From Streptomyces lavendulae subsp. lavendulae (GTDB lineage: Bacteria > Actinomycetota > Actinomycetes > Streptomycetales > Streptomycetaceae), in NCBI RefSeq assembly GCF_002803845.1, contig NZ_CP024985.1:62001-126000 (forward strand): a stretch of DNA of 64,000 nt. Reading direction: 5' to 3'. Below the pieces are notes generated by a model that was given only the letters and a program-made list of their open reading frames with translations, was not told where the DNA came from and made no database searches. Within the stretch, counting starts at the first letter, position 1; each line of letters starts with the position of its first letter. Of the stretch, positions 55,534 through 64,000 are shown piece after piece. The position numbers were made by a program, and so were the translations under genes.

Positions 55534-56364
55534 TCAGTAGGCGGTGAAGCCCCCGTCCACTGTCACCACACTGCCGGTGACGCGGCGAGATTCGTCCGCG
55601 GCCAGCCACAGAGCGGCCGAGGCGACGTCCTCCGGTTCCATCAGGGCGTTCATCGGCTGGGAACCGACGAAGATCTCCTCGTGTTCCGCGACCGGTACGT
55701 CGAGGGAGCGTGCGATCTCGGCCAGCATGCGCCCTTCGGCGTGATCGTCGTCCCGGACCGAGCCCGGGCAGACGGCGTTGACCCGCACCTTGTGCGGGGC
55801 ATAGTCCAGGGCTGCCGCCTTCGTCAGACCCACCAGGCCGTGCTTGGCGGCAACATACCCCGCGAAGTGGCGGTATCCGACCAGGCCGGCGGTGGAGGCT
55901 ATGTTGATGATGCTGCCCGATTTCTGGCGGACCATGTGGCCGCCGACGGCGCGGATCAACCGCCACGCGCCCGTCAGGTCCACATCCAGCATCAGCTGCC
56001 ATTCCGGCTCGTCGATCTCGTGGACGGGGCGTCCCGACGGTGCGGCGATTCCCGCGTTGTTGACCAGCACGTCGATCTGTCCGAACCGGTCGAGCGCGGT
56101 ACGGACCGCGGCCTCGACCTCGGTACTGTGCCGGACATCGGCCTCAGCCACCAGCACGGCCGCTCCGGCTTCCCTGCACAGCGCTGCCGTGTGGTCCAGC
56201 TGACTGGCCGAGCCGAGTGGATACGGGACGCCGGCCAGGTCGGACGCCACGTCGAGAAGGATCAGGTCGGCTCCCTCCCTCGCGAAGGCAACGGCCGTGG
56301 CGCGGCCGAGGCCGCGTGCCGCGCCGGTGATCAAGGCGGTCCTGCCTGCCAGGCGGCCGGTCAT
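55534..56364 (-). CDS. SDR oxidoreductase, mycofactocin-coupled type
   Basis: A 276-residue protein from ATG 56364, overlapping the preceding stop (ATGA). The NAD site is ALITGAARGLGRATAVAFAR at residue 9, NNAGIA follows near 107, and the catalytic set is NIASTAGLVGYRHFAGYVAAKHG in outline (Ser near 155, YxxxK near 168). The insert after strand 2 (LLDVASDLAGVPYPLGSASQ) is the mark of mycofactocin-coupled SDRs, which hold their nicotinamide cofactor tightly and need an external electron acceptor. It is the last gene of the operon and probably oxidises or reduces a hydroxyl or ketone on the product. Confidence 0.88.
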   Translation of the reverse strand: MTGRLAGRTALITGAARGLGRATAVAFAREGADLILLDVASDLAGVPYPLGSASQLDHTAALCREAGAAVLVAEADVRHSTEVEAAVRTALDRFGQIDVLVNNAGIAAPSGRPVHEIDEPEWQLMLDVDLTGAWRLIRAVGGHMVRQKSGSIINIASTAGLVGYRHFAGYVAAKHGLVGLTKAAALDYAPHKVRVNAVCPGSVRDDDHAEGRMLAEIARSLDVPVAEHEEIFVGSQPMNALMEPEDVASAALWLAADESRRVTGSVVTVDGGFTAY

Positions 56365-57089
56365 CGTGCCGTCACCGGACCTTCCAGGAGGGCCTCGGTG
56401 ACGATCCGGAGCACGTCCCCCGCGCTCTCGGTGAGATACATGTGGCCGCCCGGGAGCTCGGTGCTGACGAAGCCGCCGGTCGTGGCCTCCACCCACTGGG
56501 CACATTCCATTGCACTGACCAGATCGTCGTCGGCGCCGCGCAGCGCCGTGATGGGCGCGTTCAGGGGGTCCTGGTACGAGGGGCGGTAGTTCTCATGCAT
56601 CTCCACGTCGGCTCGGAGCAACGGGACCAGCAGTTCGAGCATCTCTTCGTCCTGCATGGCTTGGTGCGTGTATCCGGCGAAGCCCTGCACGCGGGTCAGG
56701 AACTGCTCGTCGCTCAGCCCGGTGGCACGGCGGGCCCGGGGCTTCCACGGGCCCGCCGATCCGCTGACCACGAGCCGCTCCACCGGCAGCCCGCCCAGGT
56801 CGCCGATCCGGTGCGCCAGTTCGTACGCGAGGACTGCGCCGAGGCTGTGGCCGAAGACCACGATGCGCTCCGCGCCGTCCAGCTGGGGCTCCAGCCACGC
56901 CCAGGCCTCGTCCATCGCCGAGGAGGCGTCGGTGTGGGTCTCGTCGAGGAACCGTTCCTCGCGGCCGGGCAGCTGGACGGCGGCTATGCGCAGACCATCA
57001 GCGGCGAGAGGCTGCCACTTGCGGAAGAAGGAAGCTCCGGCTCCGGCGAACGGGAGACAGACCAGGACGGTGGGCTCGATGGATTGCAT
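56361..57089 (-). CDS. Type II thioesterase
   Basis: A 242-residue alpha/beta hydrolase from ATG 57089. The sequence shows VLVCLPFAGAGASFFRKWQP, the nucleophile elbow VVFGHSLGAVLAYELAHRIG near residue 90, and the C-terminal His in LPGGHMYLTE near 215; an Asp is expected in the GADDDLVS loop near 192. Type II thioesterases remove wrongly loaded acyl groups from NRPS/PKS carrier proteins. It overlaps the SDR start and follows the P450 by 41 bp. Complete. Confidence 0.93.
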   Translation of the reverse strand: MQSIEPTVLVCLPFAGAGASFFRKWQPLAADGLRIAAVQLPGREERFLDETHTDASSAMDEAWAWLEPQLDGAERIVVFGHSLGAVLAYELAHRIGDLGGLPVERLVVSGSAGPWKPRARRATGLSDEQFLTRVQGFAGYTHQAMQDEEMLELLVPLLRADVEMHENYRPSYQDPLNAPITALRGADDDLVSAMECAQWVEATTGGFVSTELPGGHMYLTESAGDVLRIVTEALLEGPVTAR

Positions 57090-57130
57090 GGGTACCTCTG
57101 CTTGGGGTCCGGGTGGGGAGGGGGCGGCTG

Positions 57131-58261
57131 CTACCGGGAGGCGCCGTCGAGGTCGAGCACCAGACGGTCGAATCCGCGGAAGGTCCGGTTCTTGCGCCAG
57201 GCGACCTCCTTCACCGTCGCGTCGGGGAACCGCCTGGCAAACCCGGTGAGGAGCTGGGCGACCGTGATCCGGGCGAGGGGAGCTCCGACGCAGTAGTGCA
57301 TGCCGAAACCGAAGGCGACGTGGTCGGAACGGTCCGCTCCCTGGTGATGCGTGGTGGGGGCGGTCGGCAGCTGCGGTGTGTCGAAGAGGTCACGGCCGGT
57401 GAGGGACACCAGTACGAGGTCTCCCTCCATGACGGTCCTGCCGCCCAGTTCAGTGGTGGACGTGGCGATGCGGGCGACGTGGCCGAGCGGTGCATAGACC
57501 TCCAGGGCCCGCTCGACCACTTCCTTCGCCGCTTCGTCAGTGTCCGCTGCGGCGATCCGGGGGGCCAGGCCGTTGCCCAGCATGTGCCAGAGGGAGAAGC
57601 CGATCAGGCCGACCGTGGTCTCGAGCCCCCCGAACATCACCATGGAGGAGGTAGCCAGACGGTCCCATTCGCTGCCGCTGGCCCGGCTCCAGATGCTGTC
57701 CTCGTCGGGGGCGTTCTTGATGAACTCCCCCATCTCCCGGAGCGCGTCCTGGGCGCCGACGGCGCAGTCCCGGCGGTAGGAAGTGCCGAGGAAGTCCGTG
57801 AGCGCCTTGGCCCAGCGGTGCAGGCTCAGGTGGTCGCTCCCGGGCAGGCCGAGCAGCAGGCCGATGGTCCGGGCCGAGATCCGGTCGGCGAGTTCGGCAA
57901 CGGCGTCGTGACTCTCCGAGGCTGCGTACGCGTCGAGTTCCTCGTCGACGATGACCTCGATGGTCTCCTCCAGCCTGCGGATGCGGCGCGGGGAGAAGAG
58001 CGGCTGGACCGCACGGCGGGCGGTGGTGTGCCGGCTGCCGTCGAGCAGGACGAACCACCGGCGCATCGTCTCGATGAGATGCGAGCACTCCTCGTGCATG
58101 TCGGTTGGCAGGTAGCTGAGATTGGCAGCCTCAAGGGTCTCCGAGGAGAGGTGGGGGTCCTCCAGAGCGGCCTGGGCCGCCTGCCGGCCCCACACCACCC
58201 AGCATCCGAGTTCGTCGTAGTACTGGACCGTGGAAGCGGTGGAGGTGTCGTCTGTCGTCAC
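57131..58261 (-). CDS. Cytochrome P450 with atypical K-helix
   Basis: A 376-residue P450 from GTG 58261 overlapping the MFS stop. The haem ligand loop is FGFGMHYCVGAPLAR near residue 318 and the I-helix reads VMFGGLETTVGL near 217. Where the K-helix ExxR is expected, the sequence is VVERALEVYAPLG, with RALE in register rather than ExxR. A few Streptomyces P450s (CYP157 type) also lack ExxR. The protein is a little short. It probably hydroxylates or cross-links the peptide or a tethered amino acid; a PCP-bound substrate is plausible from context. Confidence 0.88.
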   Translation of the reverse strand: MTTDDTSTASTVQYYDELGCWVVWGRQAAQAALEDPHLSSETLEAANLSYLPTDMHEECSHLIETMRRWFVLLDGSRHTTARRAVQPLFSPRRIRRLEETIEVIVDEELDAYAASESHDAVAELADRISARTIGLLLGLPGSDHLSLHRWAKALTDFLGTSYRRDCAVGAQDALREMGEFIKNAPDEDSIWSRASGSEWDRLATSSMVMFGGLETTVGLIGFSLWHMLGNGLAPRIAAADTDEAAKEVVERALEVYAPLGHVARIATSTTELGGRTVMEGDLVLVSLTGRDLFDTPQLPTAPTTHHQGADRSDHVAFGFGMHYCVGAPLARITVAQLLTGFARRFPDATVKEVAWRKNRTFRGFDRLVLDLDGASR

Positions 58262-59535
58262 GTTCTGTCCTTCTCTGGGATACCGGCGGACCGATGGCTG
58301 GTGGGGAGGTCGCGCTGCCGCCTCATCGGACCGAAGGCCAGGATGACCCAGCAGGGTGCCAGGAGTCCCGTCATGATCCACATGGCGGCGCGCGGCCCGA
58401 GTGCGTCGCCGATGAATCCGCCGAGCAGCGAGCCGAGGGGGATGGTGCTGTGATTGAGCACCATGGTGGTGGCCACGACACGTCCCAGCAGCCCGGGCGG
58501 GCAGTACGTCTGGCGGAAGCTGCCGAGGACGACGTTGCACGACGTAATCCCGACGCCGATCACGAACGCTCCGCCCGCGTAGAGGACCAGGCCGGCCCCT
58601 TCGGTGGCCAGGGGCATCAGCAGCGCGAAGGGGCAGGTGAGGAGTTGCATCAGCAGCATGCCGCGACCGGTGCCGAAGCGGCGTCCGACGGCTTCGGCGA
58701 CGACGGCCCCCACGATGCCGCCGATGCTCCCGGAGGTCAGCAGCATTCCGACGGTGGCGGAGTTGACCCCCACCGTGCGTACCAGGAAGACCACTTGGAC
58801 CGCCTGGTAGCCCATCAGGGCCAGGTTGACCAGGGCGCCGTATATGACCATGGGACGCAGATAGCGGTCACGGAGGACGAACCGCAGCCCCTCACCGATC
58901 CTGCTCCGCAGGCTCTCCGCCGGGGCATCAGGCGCCGGCGGCGGCTCCGTGGCCCGGATCGAGGTGAGACACAGCGTGGAGACCAGAAAGGTGAACGCGT
59001 CGAGGAGCAGTCCGGCGACCGCACCGATGAACTGGGTGATCAGGCCGGCGAGTCCGGGGCCCGCCACGTTGGTCGCCGACTCACTCGCCTGAAGCTTGGA
59101 GTTGCCTTCGAGCAGATCTCCCTCCGTCAGGACGGTGGGCAGGTAGGCGTGGTTGGCGGTGTTGAAGAACACCGCGCTGGTGCCCAGGGCCAGCGCGACG
59201 ATCAGCAGCTGCGCGAAGGTCAGGGCGTCCAGCCAGGCCGCGAGCGGGACACTGGCGCAGAGCACCGCGGACACCGTGTTGCAGACGATCATCACGGGGC
59301 GTCGGCGCATGCGGTCCACCCAGGCGCCTACCGGCAGGCCGATCAGCAACCAGGGCAACCAGACCACAGCCGCCAGGGCGCCCACCGCCGTGGCACCTGT
59401 GTCCAGCACCGTGACCGCGATCAACGGCAGGGTCACGGAGGTCACGCTGTTTCCGAGCGTCCTGGCGGTCTCACCGAACCACAGGAGCCGGTAGTCCCGT
59501 ATTCGCAGCACCGAGCCACGCAATGTCGTGTTCAT
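58258..59535 (-). CDS. MFS transporter (exporter)
   Basis: A 425-residue membrane protein from ATG 59535 with about twelve hydrophobic helices. The N-terminus MNTTLRGSVLRIRDYRLLWF and the loop VGAWVDRMRRRPVMIV near residue 70 are typical of the MFS_3/enterobactin-exporter-like group. It likely exports the product and may give self-resistance. It sits 17 bp after the synthetase-like gene and overlaps the P450 start by four bases, in the middle of the operon. Confidence 0.9.
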   Translation of the reverse strand: MNTTLRGSVLRIRDYRLLWFGETARTLGNSVTSVTLPLIAVTVLDTGATAVGALAAVVWLPWLLIGLPVGAWVDRMRRRPVMIVCNTVSAVLCASVPLAAWLDALTFAQLLIVALALGTSAVFFNTANHAYLPTVLTEGDLLEGNSKLQASESATNVAGPGLAGLITQFIGAVAGLLLDAFTFLVSTLCLTSIRATEPPPAPDAPAESLRSRIGEGLRFVLRDRYLRPMVIYGALVNLALMGYQAVQVVFLVRTVGVNSATVGMLLTSGSIGGIVGAVVAEAVGRRFGTGRGMLLMQLLTCPFALLMPLATEGAGLVLYAGGAFVIGVGITSCNVVLGSFRQTYCPPGLLGRVVATTMVLNHSTIPLGSLLGGFIGDALGPRAAMWIMTGLLAPCWVILAFGPMRRQRDLPTSHRSAGIPEKDRT

Positions 59536-59552
59536 GAACCTATCTTGTGCCG

Positions 59553-60590
59553 TTAGGGACGGATCACCGCGGCCGGGAAGGCAGGGGTCTCGCCGATCCG
59601 GTCGATCAGGGGGATATCGCGGATGTCGCCGTGGCCGAGCACCCACATCAGGAAGCGCTCCACGCCCATGCCGAATCCCGCAGTACGCATGGGGAACTGC
59701 TCGCGCATGCTCACGTACCAGGCGTACTCCTGCTCGTTGACATCGTGCATGACCATGGACTTCCGCAGGAGTTCCACGTCAGAGTGACGCTCTCCGCCCC
59801 CCACGATCTCGCCCAGGCCGAAGAACAGGTCGGCGTTTCGGGCGGTCTGCCCGTTCTCGTCCCCGAAGGCCTGGTAGAACGGAACCGCCAGGGAGTCGAA
59901 GTGGTGCACCCACACGAACTCGCTGACCCGTTCCATCAGCAGCCGCTCGCCCTTGCGGGTGAGGCTTCGCCAGGTACCCGCGTCGTGTACGCACCCTTCG
60001 GTGTCACCGACGATGCGGACGGCCTCGGCGAAGGTGAGCTGCTCGAACGGGGCGCCGTGGCCGGCCATGCGTTCCAGGTGGGAGACGTTGCCGCGGGCGG
60101 TGGCCAGACGATCGCCGTGCTGGTCCAGGACGGCGGCGGCGAGGGCCTTCACGTAGCCGTCGACGTAGTCGGTCATCTCCTCAAGGCCGCCGGGTATCTC
60201 GGCCTCGCTGTGCGTGTACTGGTTCAGGTGGGTTTCGTCGGGCGTCTCGCCCCGGTAGGAGGGCTGGATGTCCCAGCAGCCGCCGGGGGCAAGTCGGCAG
60301 CCGTACTCGAGCGCGAACTGCATGGAGTCGGGCAGATAGGTGTCGACGCCGAGGACGGAGACGGGGACCGGCTCGGAGTCGCTGCCGAGAGCCGTGGGGC
60401 AGGTGACGGTCCGGGTGGTCAGCGGGAAGGGAAGGTTGCGCAGGCCCCTGCCGTTCGCGTAGTCGGCGGTCGCGGTGCGCACGGTGTGGAACAGATCGGC
60501 GACCAGGGCGTACCACGGAGAGCGCAGTGCGCGCACGAAAGCGTCCGGCTCGTTGCTGCCGTGGATGGACGGCGGCTGCAGGATCGACAT
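59553..60590 (-). CDS. Stand-alone class II aminoacyl-tRNA-synthetase-like enzyme
   Basis: A 345-residue protein from ATG 60590. It has a class II catalytic core of the Asn/Asp-tRNA synthetase type: motif 2 SYRGETPDETHLNQYTHSEA near residue 110 and motif 3 FGMGVERFLMWVLGHGDIRD near 310. The N-terminal OB-fold that binds the anticodon is missing. Such free-standing cores activate an amino acid as adenylate and can act as asparagine synthetase-like or amide-forming enzymes without tRNA, or load tRNA-derived pathways. Inside an NRPS operon it probably adds or modifies an aspartate-like unit. It lies two bases after the oxidase gene. Confidence 0.85.
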   Translation of the reverse strand: MSILQPPSIHGSNEPDAFVRALRSPWYALVADLFHTVRTATADYANGRGLRNLPFPLTTRTVTCPTALGSDSEPVPVSVLGVDTYLPDSMQFALEYGCRLAPGGCWDIQPSYRGETPDETHLNQYTHSEAEIPGGLEEMTDYVDGYVKALAAAVLDQHGDRLATARGNVSHLERMAGHGAPFEQLTFAEAVRIVGDTEGCVHDAGTWRSLTRKGERLLMERVSEFVWVHHFDSLAVPFYQAFGDENGQTARNADLFFGLGEIVGGGERHSDVELLRKSMVMHDVNEQEYAWYVSMREQFPMRTAGFGMGVERFLMWVLGHGDIRDIPLIDRIGETPAFPAAVIRP

Positions 60591-60592
60591 GT

Positions 60593-61993
60593 TCAGGACT
60601 CCTTGCTGCGGTTGTGCTGTTCGTCCGCCGTCGGCGGGATGTTCTGATTGCGGTGCAACACGTTGCCGGGGTCGTAGGTGTTCTTCACCGCCGCGAGGCG
60701 GGCGTGGCGGGCCGCGCCGTACACCTCGCGCACCCGGCCGGCGTGCTCGTCTTGGAGGTAGTTCACGTACGCCCCGCCGGTGCTGAGGGGAGCGAGGCGC
60801 TCGATGGCGCGGCGCGGCCAGTCCGTGTTCACGGCGTCCTGGCCCGGGTCGGTCCACTGTGAGGAGACCGTGCAGATGTACGGGGCTTCCCGGCTGGGGA
60901 AGGCCGATTCCTCGTCGGGAACGTCGGTGATCGCTCCGCGGAGGTACTCGAAGTCGACGGAGGACAGGCGGGAGGGCATGTCGAGCGCGATCCCCGCGAA
61001 CTCCTCCGCTTCCTTCGGGGAGAGCTCGGCGAGGTAGCAGGACTTGGTGAAGTACCGGTTGCCGTGCGGCTCACCGTGATCGCCAAGGGCCTGGAGCTCC
61101 GCGTAGGACAACAGACGGGTGAGTTCGGCCGCGGGCCGGACGTCAGCGAACAGGGAAGCGGTGCGGGACGGCCCCTCGGCCGGGTCACCGAACCAGGTCG
61201 CCGTCAGGAAGAGGGCGCGCTCACCGCGTAGTGCGACGGGGATCCACTCCTGGTCGCCGGCGAACTTCAGGCATCCGACGGCGTGCAGGTCGGGCCCTTG
61301 CCGCTCGGCGAACCCGCGGTAGGCGGCCAGCGCCTGCACGGCCTGGTCCAGCGGGTAGACACCGACATGGTGGTGCACCGGGCCCACCGGCCTGAGCCGG
61401 AGCGTGAACCGCGTGACGATGCCGAAGTTCCCGCCGCCGCCCCGGAGGGCCCACAGCAGCTCGGGGTGGTTGTCCTCGTCGGTCTCGACGACCGTCCCGT
61501 CGGCCAGGACCACCTCGGCGGCCAGGATGTGGTCGCAGGTCAGTCCCCACTTGCGGGCGAGCCAGCCGTATCCTCCGCCGAGGGCGAGCCCGCCCAGGCC
61601 GGTGTGCGAGACGACGCCCGCAGGGCAGGCCAGCCCGTACGGGGTGGTCGCGGCGTCCACGTCGCGCAGCAGAGCTCCGCCCCCCGCCAGGGCGATCCCG
61701 GCAACGGGGTCCACTTCGACGTCCGACAGGGGGCCGAGGTCGATCAGCACGGCACCGTCCGCGAGCGCGGTCCCGGCCACGTTGTGGCCCCCGCCCCGGA
61801 CGGTGACGTCCAGGCCCGTCACGGCCGCGTGGCGCAGGGCCAGGGAGACCTCGCCCGTGTCACGACAGCGTGCGATGAGAGCCGGACGCCTGTCGTGCAT
61901 GCCGTTCCAGATGCGGCGCGCCTCGTCGTAGCCGGGGTCCTCAGGGGCCAGCCAGTGGCCGGGTAGGGAGGTGGGAAGGGTTTCCGTGTGCAT
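60593..61993 (-). CDS. FAD-linked oxidase, BBE-like
   Basis: A 466-residue protein from ATG 61993. The FAD-binding PP-loop is TVRGGGHNVAGTALADGAVL near residue 62; the His of GGGHN normally binds FAD covalently. The second attachment region reads GVVSHTGLGGLALGGGYGW near 127 with no Cys, so one covalent link is expected instead of two. The C-terminal BBE segment shows NYLQDEH and AAVKNTYDPGNVLHRNQNI. No signal peptide is seen. It follows the NRPS gene by five bases. It probably oxidises an amine or alcohol of the product. Confidence 0.9.
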   Translation of the reverse strand: MHTETLPTSLPGHWLAPEDPGYDEARRIWNGMHDRRPALIARCRDTGEVSLALRHAAVTGLDVTVRGGGHNVAGTALADGAVLIDLGPLSDVEVDPVAGIALAGGGALLRDVDAATTPYGLACPAGVVSHTGLGGLALGGGYGWLARKWGLTCDHILAAEVVLADGTVVETDEDNHPELLWALRGGGGNFGIVTRFTLRLRPVGPVHHHVGVYPLDQAVQALAAYRGFAERQGPDLHAVGCLKFAGDQEWIPVALRGERALFLTATWFGDPAEGPSRTASLFADVRPAAELTRLLSYAELQALGDHGEPHGNRYFTKSCYLAELSPKEAEEFAGIALDMPSRLSSVDFEYLRGAITDVPDEESAFPSREAPYICTVSSQWTDPGQDAVNTDWPRRAIERLAPLSTGGAYVNYLQDEHAGRVREVYGAARHARLAAVKNTYDPGNVLHRNQNIPPTADEQHNRSKES

Positions 61994-61998
61994 GGGTG

Positions 61999-64000
61999 TC
62001 ACTTGGCTCCTTGCGTGTCTACGTCTGTACCCCTGGGTGCGGGGGCGGCGGCTTCGAGGAAGTCGATGAGGGTCTGTGCGATCACCGCGCGAGGCTGGTC
62101 CGCCATGGCCTCCTCGTGGGCACAGGCAAGCGGGATCGTGTCCAGCCGGGAGACGTGCGGCAGCCATGTCTCGGGGGTGGGGCCGTCGGCGTCGCGGCCC
62201 TCGGTGGCGGTGAAGAACAGGGCCGTACCATCGAAGGTCTCGGGGTCCCAGGCGGCTGCGAGCCTGCTGCTGTTGACGCCGATGTCGACCATGCGGTCGA
62301 ACTGCTCACGCGGCATCGGCAGGCGGCCGGCGGCGTCCTCGTGCAGGTCTGCGAGCCAGCTGCCGAAGTCGTCGCTGTGGCCCGCCGGATCCAGGGCTTC
62401 TCCGGCGAGGGTGGCCAGCAGGGCGTACGCGTCCCACTGGGCCTCGTCGGCGTAGTCCGGGTAGGGCCAGGCCTGCCCGGGGTAGGAGTCGACGAGCGCG
62501 AGCAGTTCGACCGTGTCGCCGGACGCCCGGAAGCGGGCGGCAAGGGCCTGGGCGATGTTGCCGCCCAGGGACCAGCCGAGCAGCCGGTAGGGGCCTTCGG
62601 GCTGTACGGTGCGGATCTGCCGGGCGATCAGGTCGATGAGCGTGGCGAAGTCCTCCGGTACGGGCGCGCCGGCGGTGAGTCCGGGTGCCTGGATGCCGTA
62701 CACGGGCAGTTCCTCGGGCAGGTCCCGGGCGAGCGGCGCGTAGCTCCATGCCAGTCCGGTGGCGGGGTGCACGCAGAACAGCGGGCGTTCACCGCCGTTC
62801 GTGGCGCGGGCCGGGGTGTGCAGCGGCAGCAGGACCTCGTAGTCGGATGCTTCGCCGCCCTGGGCTTCGAGGAGCCGGCCCGGGGTGGGGTGGCGGAACA
62901 GGTCGCTCACGGCGAGGCGGGTGCCGAGCTCCGTGCGGACCCGGGACACCAGCCGCATGGCGAGCATGGAGTGGCCGCCGAGGGCGAAGAAGTCGTCGTC
63001 GACCCCGACCTCGGGCAGCCCGAGCACCTCGGCGAACAGGGCGCACAGGGCTTCCTCGCGCGGGGTGCGCGGAGCGCCGGCCGAGGTGGTGACAGCGGTC
63101 TGCGGGGTGGGAAGGGCCTTGCGGTCGAGCTTGCCGTTGACGGTGAGCGGCATCTCATCCAGGACAACGAAGGAGGAGGGGACCATGTACTCGGGGAGGG
63201 CGGCCGCCACGTGGGCGCGCACAGCCGCCGGATCGGCGCCGGTGGCCGGGGTGGCGGGCACGACGTAGGCCACGAGCCGCTTGTCGCCGGGCCTGTCCTC
63301 TCGTACGAGCACGGCGGCCTGCCCCACGGTGTCGTGGGCCTCGATCACTGCCTGGACCTCGCCGGGCTCCACGCGGAAGCCGCGGATCTTCGTCTGGTGG
63401 TCGACGCGGCCGAGGAACTCCAGTTCGCCGGCGGCGTTCCAGCGAGCCAGGTCGCCGGTGCGGTACATGCGGGTGCCCGGCTCCCCGTACGGGTCGGCGA
63501 CGAAGCGTTCCGCCGTCAGCGCGGGCCGCTGCGCGTAGCCGCGGGCGAGGCCGGCTCCGGCGACGTACAGCTCACCGGGGACGCCGACTGGGACGGTCTC
63601 CAGCCGTGCGTCCAGTACGTACGCCCGGGTGTTCCACAGGAGCCGACCGATGGGGGCGCGGCCGCCTGAGGGCAGGGATTCGGGACGGATGACCGAGATG
63701 GACACGTCGTCGGAGCACTCGGCGGGACCGTAGACGTTGGCGAGCGGGACGTCGGGGAACCGCTTGTACCAGCGGGTGACGAGGTCCGGCGGGAGTTCCT
63801 CTCCGTGGACGAGCATCCAGCGCAGCCCGGCGCAGTGCTCGGCGGTGCGGTCGTCGGCGTCCCACAGGTCGAGGATGGCGCGCAGGACGGCCGGCACGAT
63901 CTGGATGACGGTCACTCCGTGGGCCGCCACCGCCTCGACCATGGCCTGCGGGTCGCGGGCGGTGTCCTCGTCGAAGACGTGTACTCGGCCGCCGGCGAGG
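61999..64000 (-). CDS. NRPS terminal module, A(partial)-PCP-TE
   Basis: The gene enters from the right edge and ends at 61999, giving about 666 visible residues. Adenylation motifs are in order: A5 NVYGPAECSD, A6 GELYVAGAGLARGY, A7 MYRTGDLARW, A8 GRVDHQTKIRGFRVEPGEVQ and A10 NGKLDRKALP. The carrier domain has DDDFFALGGHSMLAMRL with the phosphopantetheine Ser. A type I thioesterase closes the protein: GWSLGGNIAQALA, LVDSYPGQAW and a His in LACAHEEAM. This is the last module, releasing the peptide. The substrate code of the A domain lies partly outside the window. Confidence 0.95.
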   Translation of the reverse strand, partial: LAGGRVHVFDEDTARDPQAMVEAVAAHGVTVIQIVPAVLRAILDLWDADDRTAEHCAGLRWMLVHGEELPPDLVTRWYKRFPDVPLANVYGPAECSDDVSISVIRPESLPSGGRAPIGRLLWNTRAYVLDARLETVPVGVPGELYVAGAGLARGYAQRPALTAERFVADPYGEPGTRMYRTGDLARWNAAGELEFLGRVDHQTKIRGFRVEPGEVQAVIEAHDTVGQAAVLVREDRPGDKRLVAYVVPATPATGADPAAVRAHVAAALPEYMVPSSFVVLDEMPLTVNGKLDRKALPTPQTAVTTSAGAPRTPREEALCALFAEVLGLPEVGVDDDFFALGGHSMLAMRLVSRVRTELGTRLAVSDLFRHPTPGRLLEAQGGEASDYEVLLPLHTPARATNGGERPLFCVHPATGLAWSYAPLARDLPEELPVYGIQAPGLTAGAPVPEDFATLIDLIARQIRTVQPEGPYRLLGWSLGGNIAQALAARFRASGDTVELLALVDSYPGQAWPYPDYADEAQWDAYALLATLAGEALDPAGHSDDFGSWLADLHEDAAGRLPMPREQFDRMVDIGVNSSRLAAAWDPETFDGTALFFTATEGRDADGPTPETWLPHVSRLDTIPLACAHEEAMADQPRAVIAQTLIDFLEAAAPAPRGTDVDTQGAK

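Noticed and set aside
57113..59556. Plus-strand frames antisense to the P450 and MFS genes
   Set aside because: They are shadows of well-identified genes; their content is GC-driven.
1..64000. tRNA or rRNA genes
   Set aside because: I saw no tRNA-like T-arm with flanking stems or rRNA segments, although a covariance search could reveal one I missed.

Overview
The window is high-GC DNA with GTG/TTG starts and many Streptomyces-type families: DUF397 with XRE/DUF5753, an SAM methyltransferase of the DUF574 type, DUF6233, DUF6882, a mycosin-like protease and a replication-relaxation protein. It is most likely the accessory, perhaps subtelomeric or plasmid-borne, part of a Streptomyces-like actinomycete. 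Insertion sequences of at least four families (IS110, IS5-like, IS630, NF041680-type) are present as whole copies and fragments. Many genes carry frameshifts or in-frame stops, so the region is either eroding or partly affected by sequencing error.

Left end (1-11955): a type I-C CRISPR-Cas locus. Two array segments (7 repeats at 21-495 and 43 repeats at 2519-5624) are separated by a small gene and an IS110 transposase. The likely leader lies at 5625-5812, with the array read on the minus strand and cas3, cas5, cas8c and cas7 running on the plus strand. No cas1, cas2 or cas4 is visible. The two segments share diverged copies of the same spacers, and the oldest repeats vary while keeping a UUCG-capped hairpin.

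12000-24600: an island of small enzymes and decayed genes. It holds a TmrB-like P-loop protein, a second hydroxymethylbilane synthase (HemC) lacking the usual HSxKD motif, a broken kinase, a broken PIG-L deacetylase, a DUF397/XRE pair, a methyltransferase, a sigma-like protein and an IS5-family element bounded by a TAA duplication.

24684-39079: candidate conflict and plasmid-type genes. These include a large XRE-NB-ARC-TPR protein with near-identical 126-bp repeats, an unrecognised operon of three to four genes (30157-33829) with a P-loop protein, a pair of beta-rich proteins, a gene with an 11-C tract, and a replication-relaxation protein.

39354-55230: an IS-rich, degraded stretch. It has an IS with a possible passenger gene, a SUFU-domain protein, two damaged integrase-like genes, a mycosin-type protease with an in-frame stop, and an unrecognised two-gene operon (49885-51959) lying between two oppositely oriented IS630 copies.

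55534-64000: the end of a biosynthetic gene cluster, one tight minus-strand operon. In order of transcription it encodes an NRPS terminal module (A-PCP-TE, cut by the window edge), a FAD-dependent oxidase, a stand-alone class II aminoacyl-tRNA-synthetase-like enzyme, an MFS exporter, a cytochrome P450 with an unusual K-helix, a type II thioesterase and an SDR of the mycofactocin-coupled type. Together they suggest a tailored, exported small peptide.
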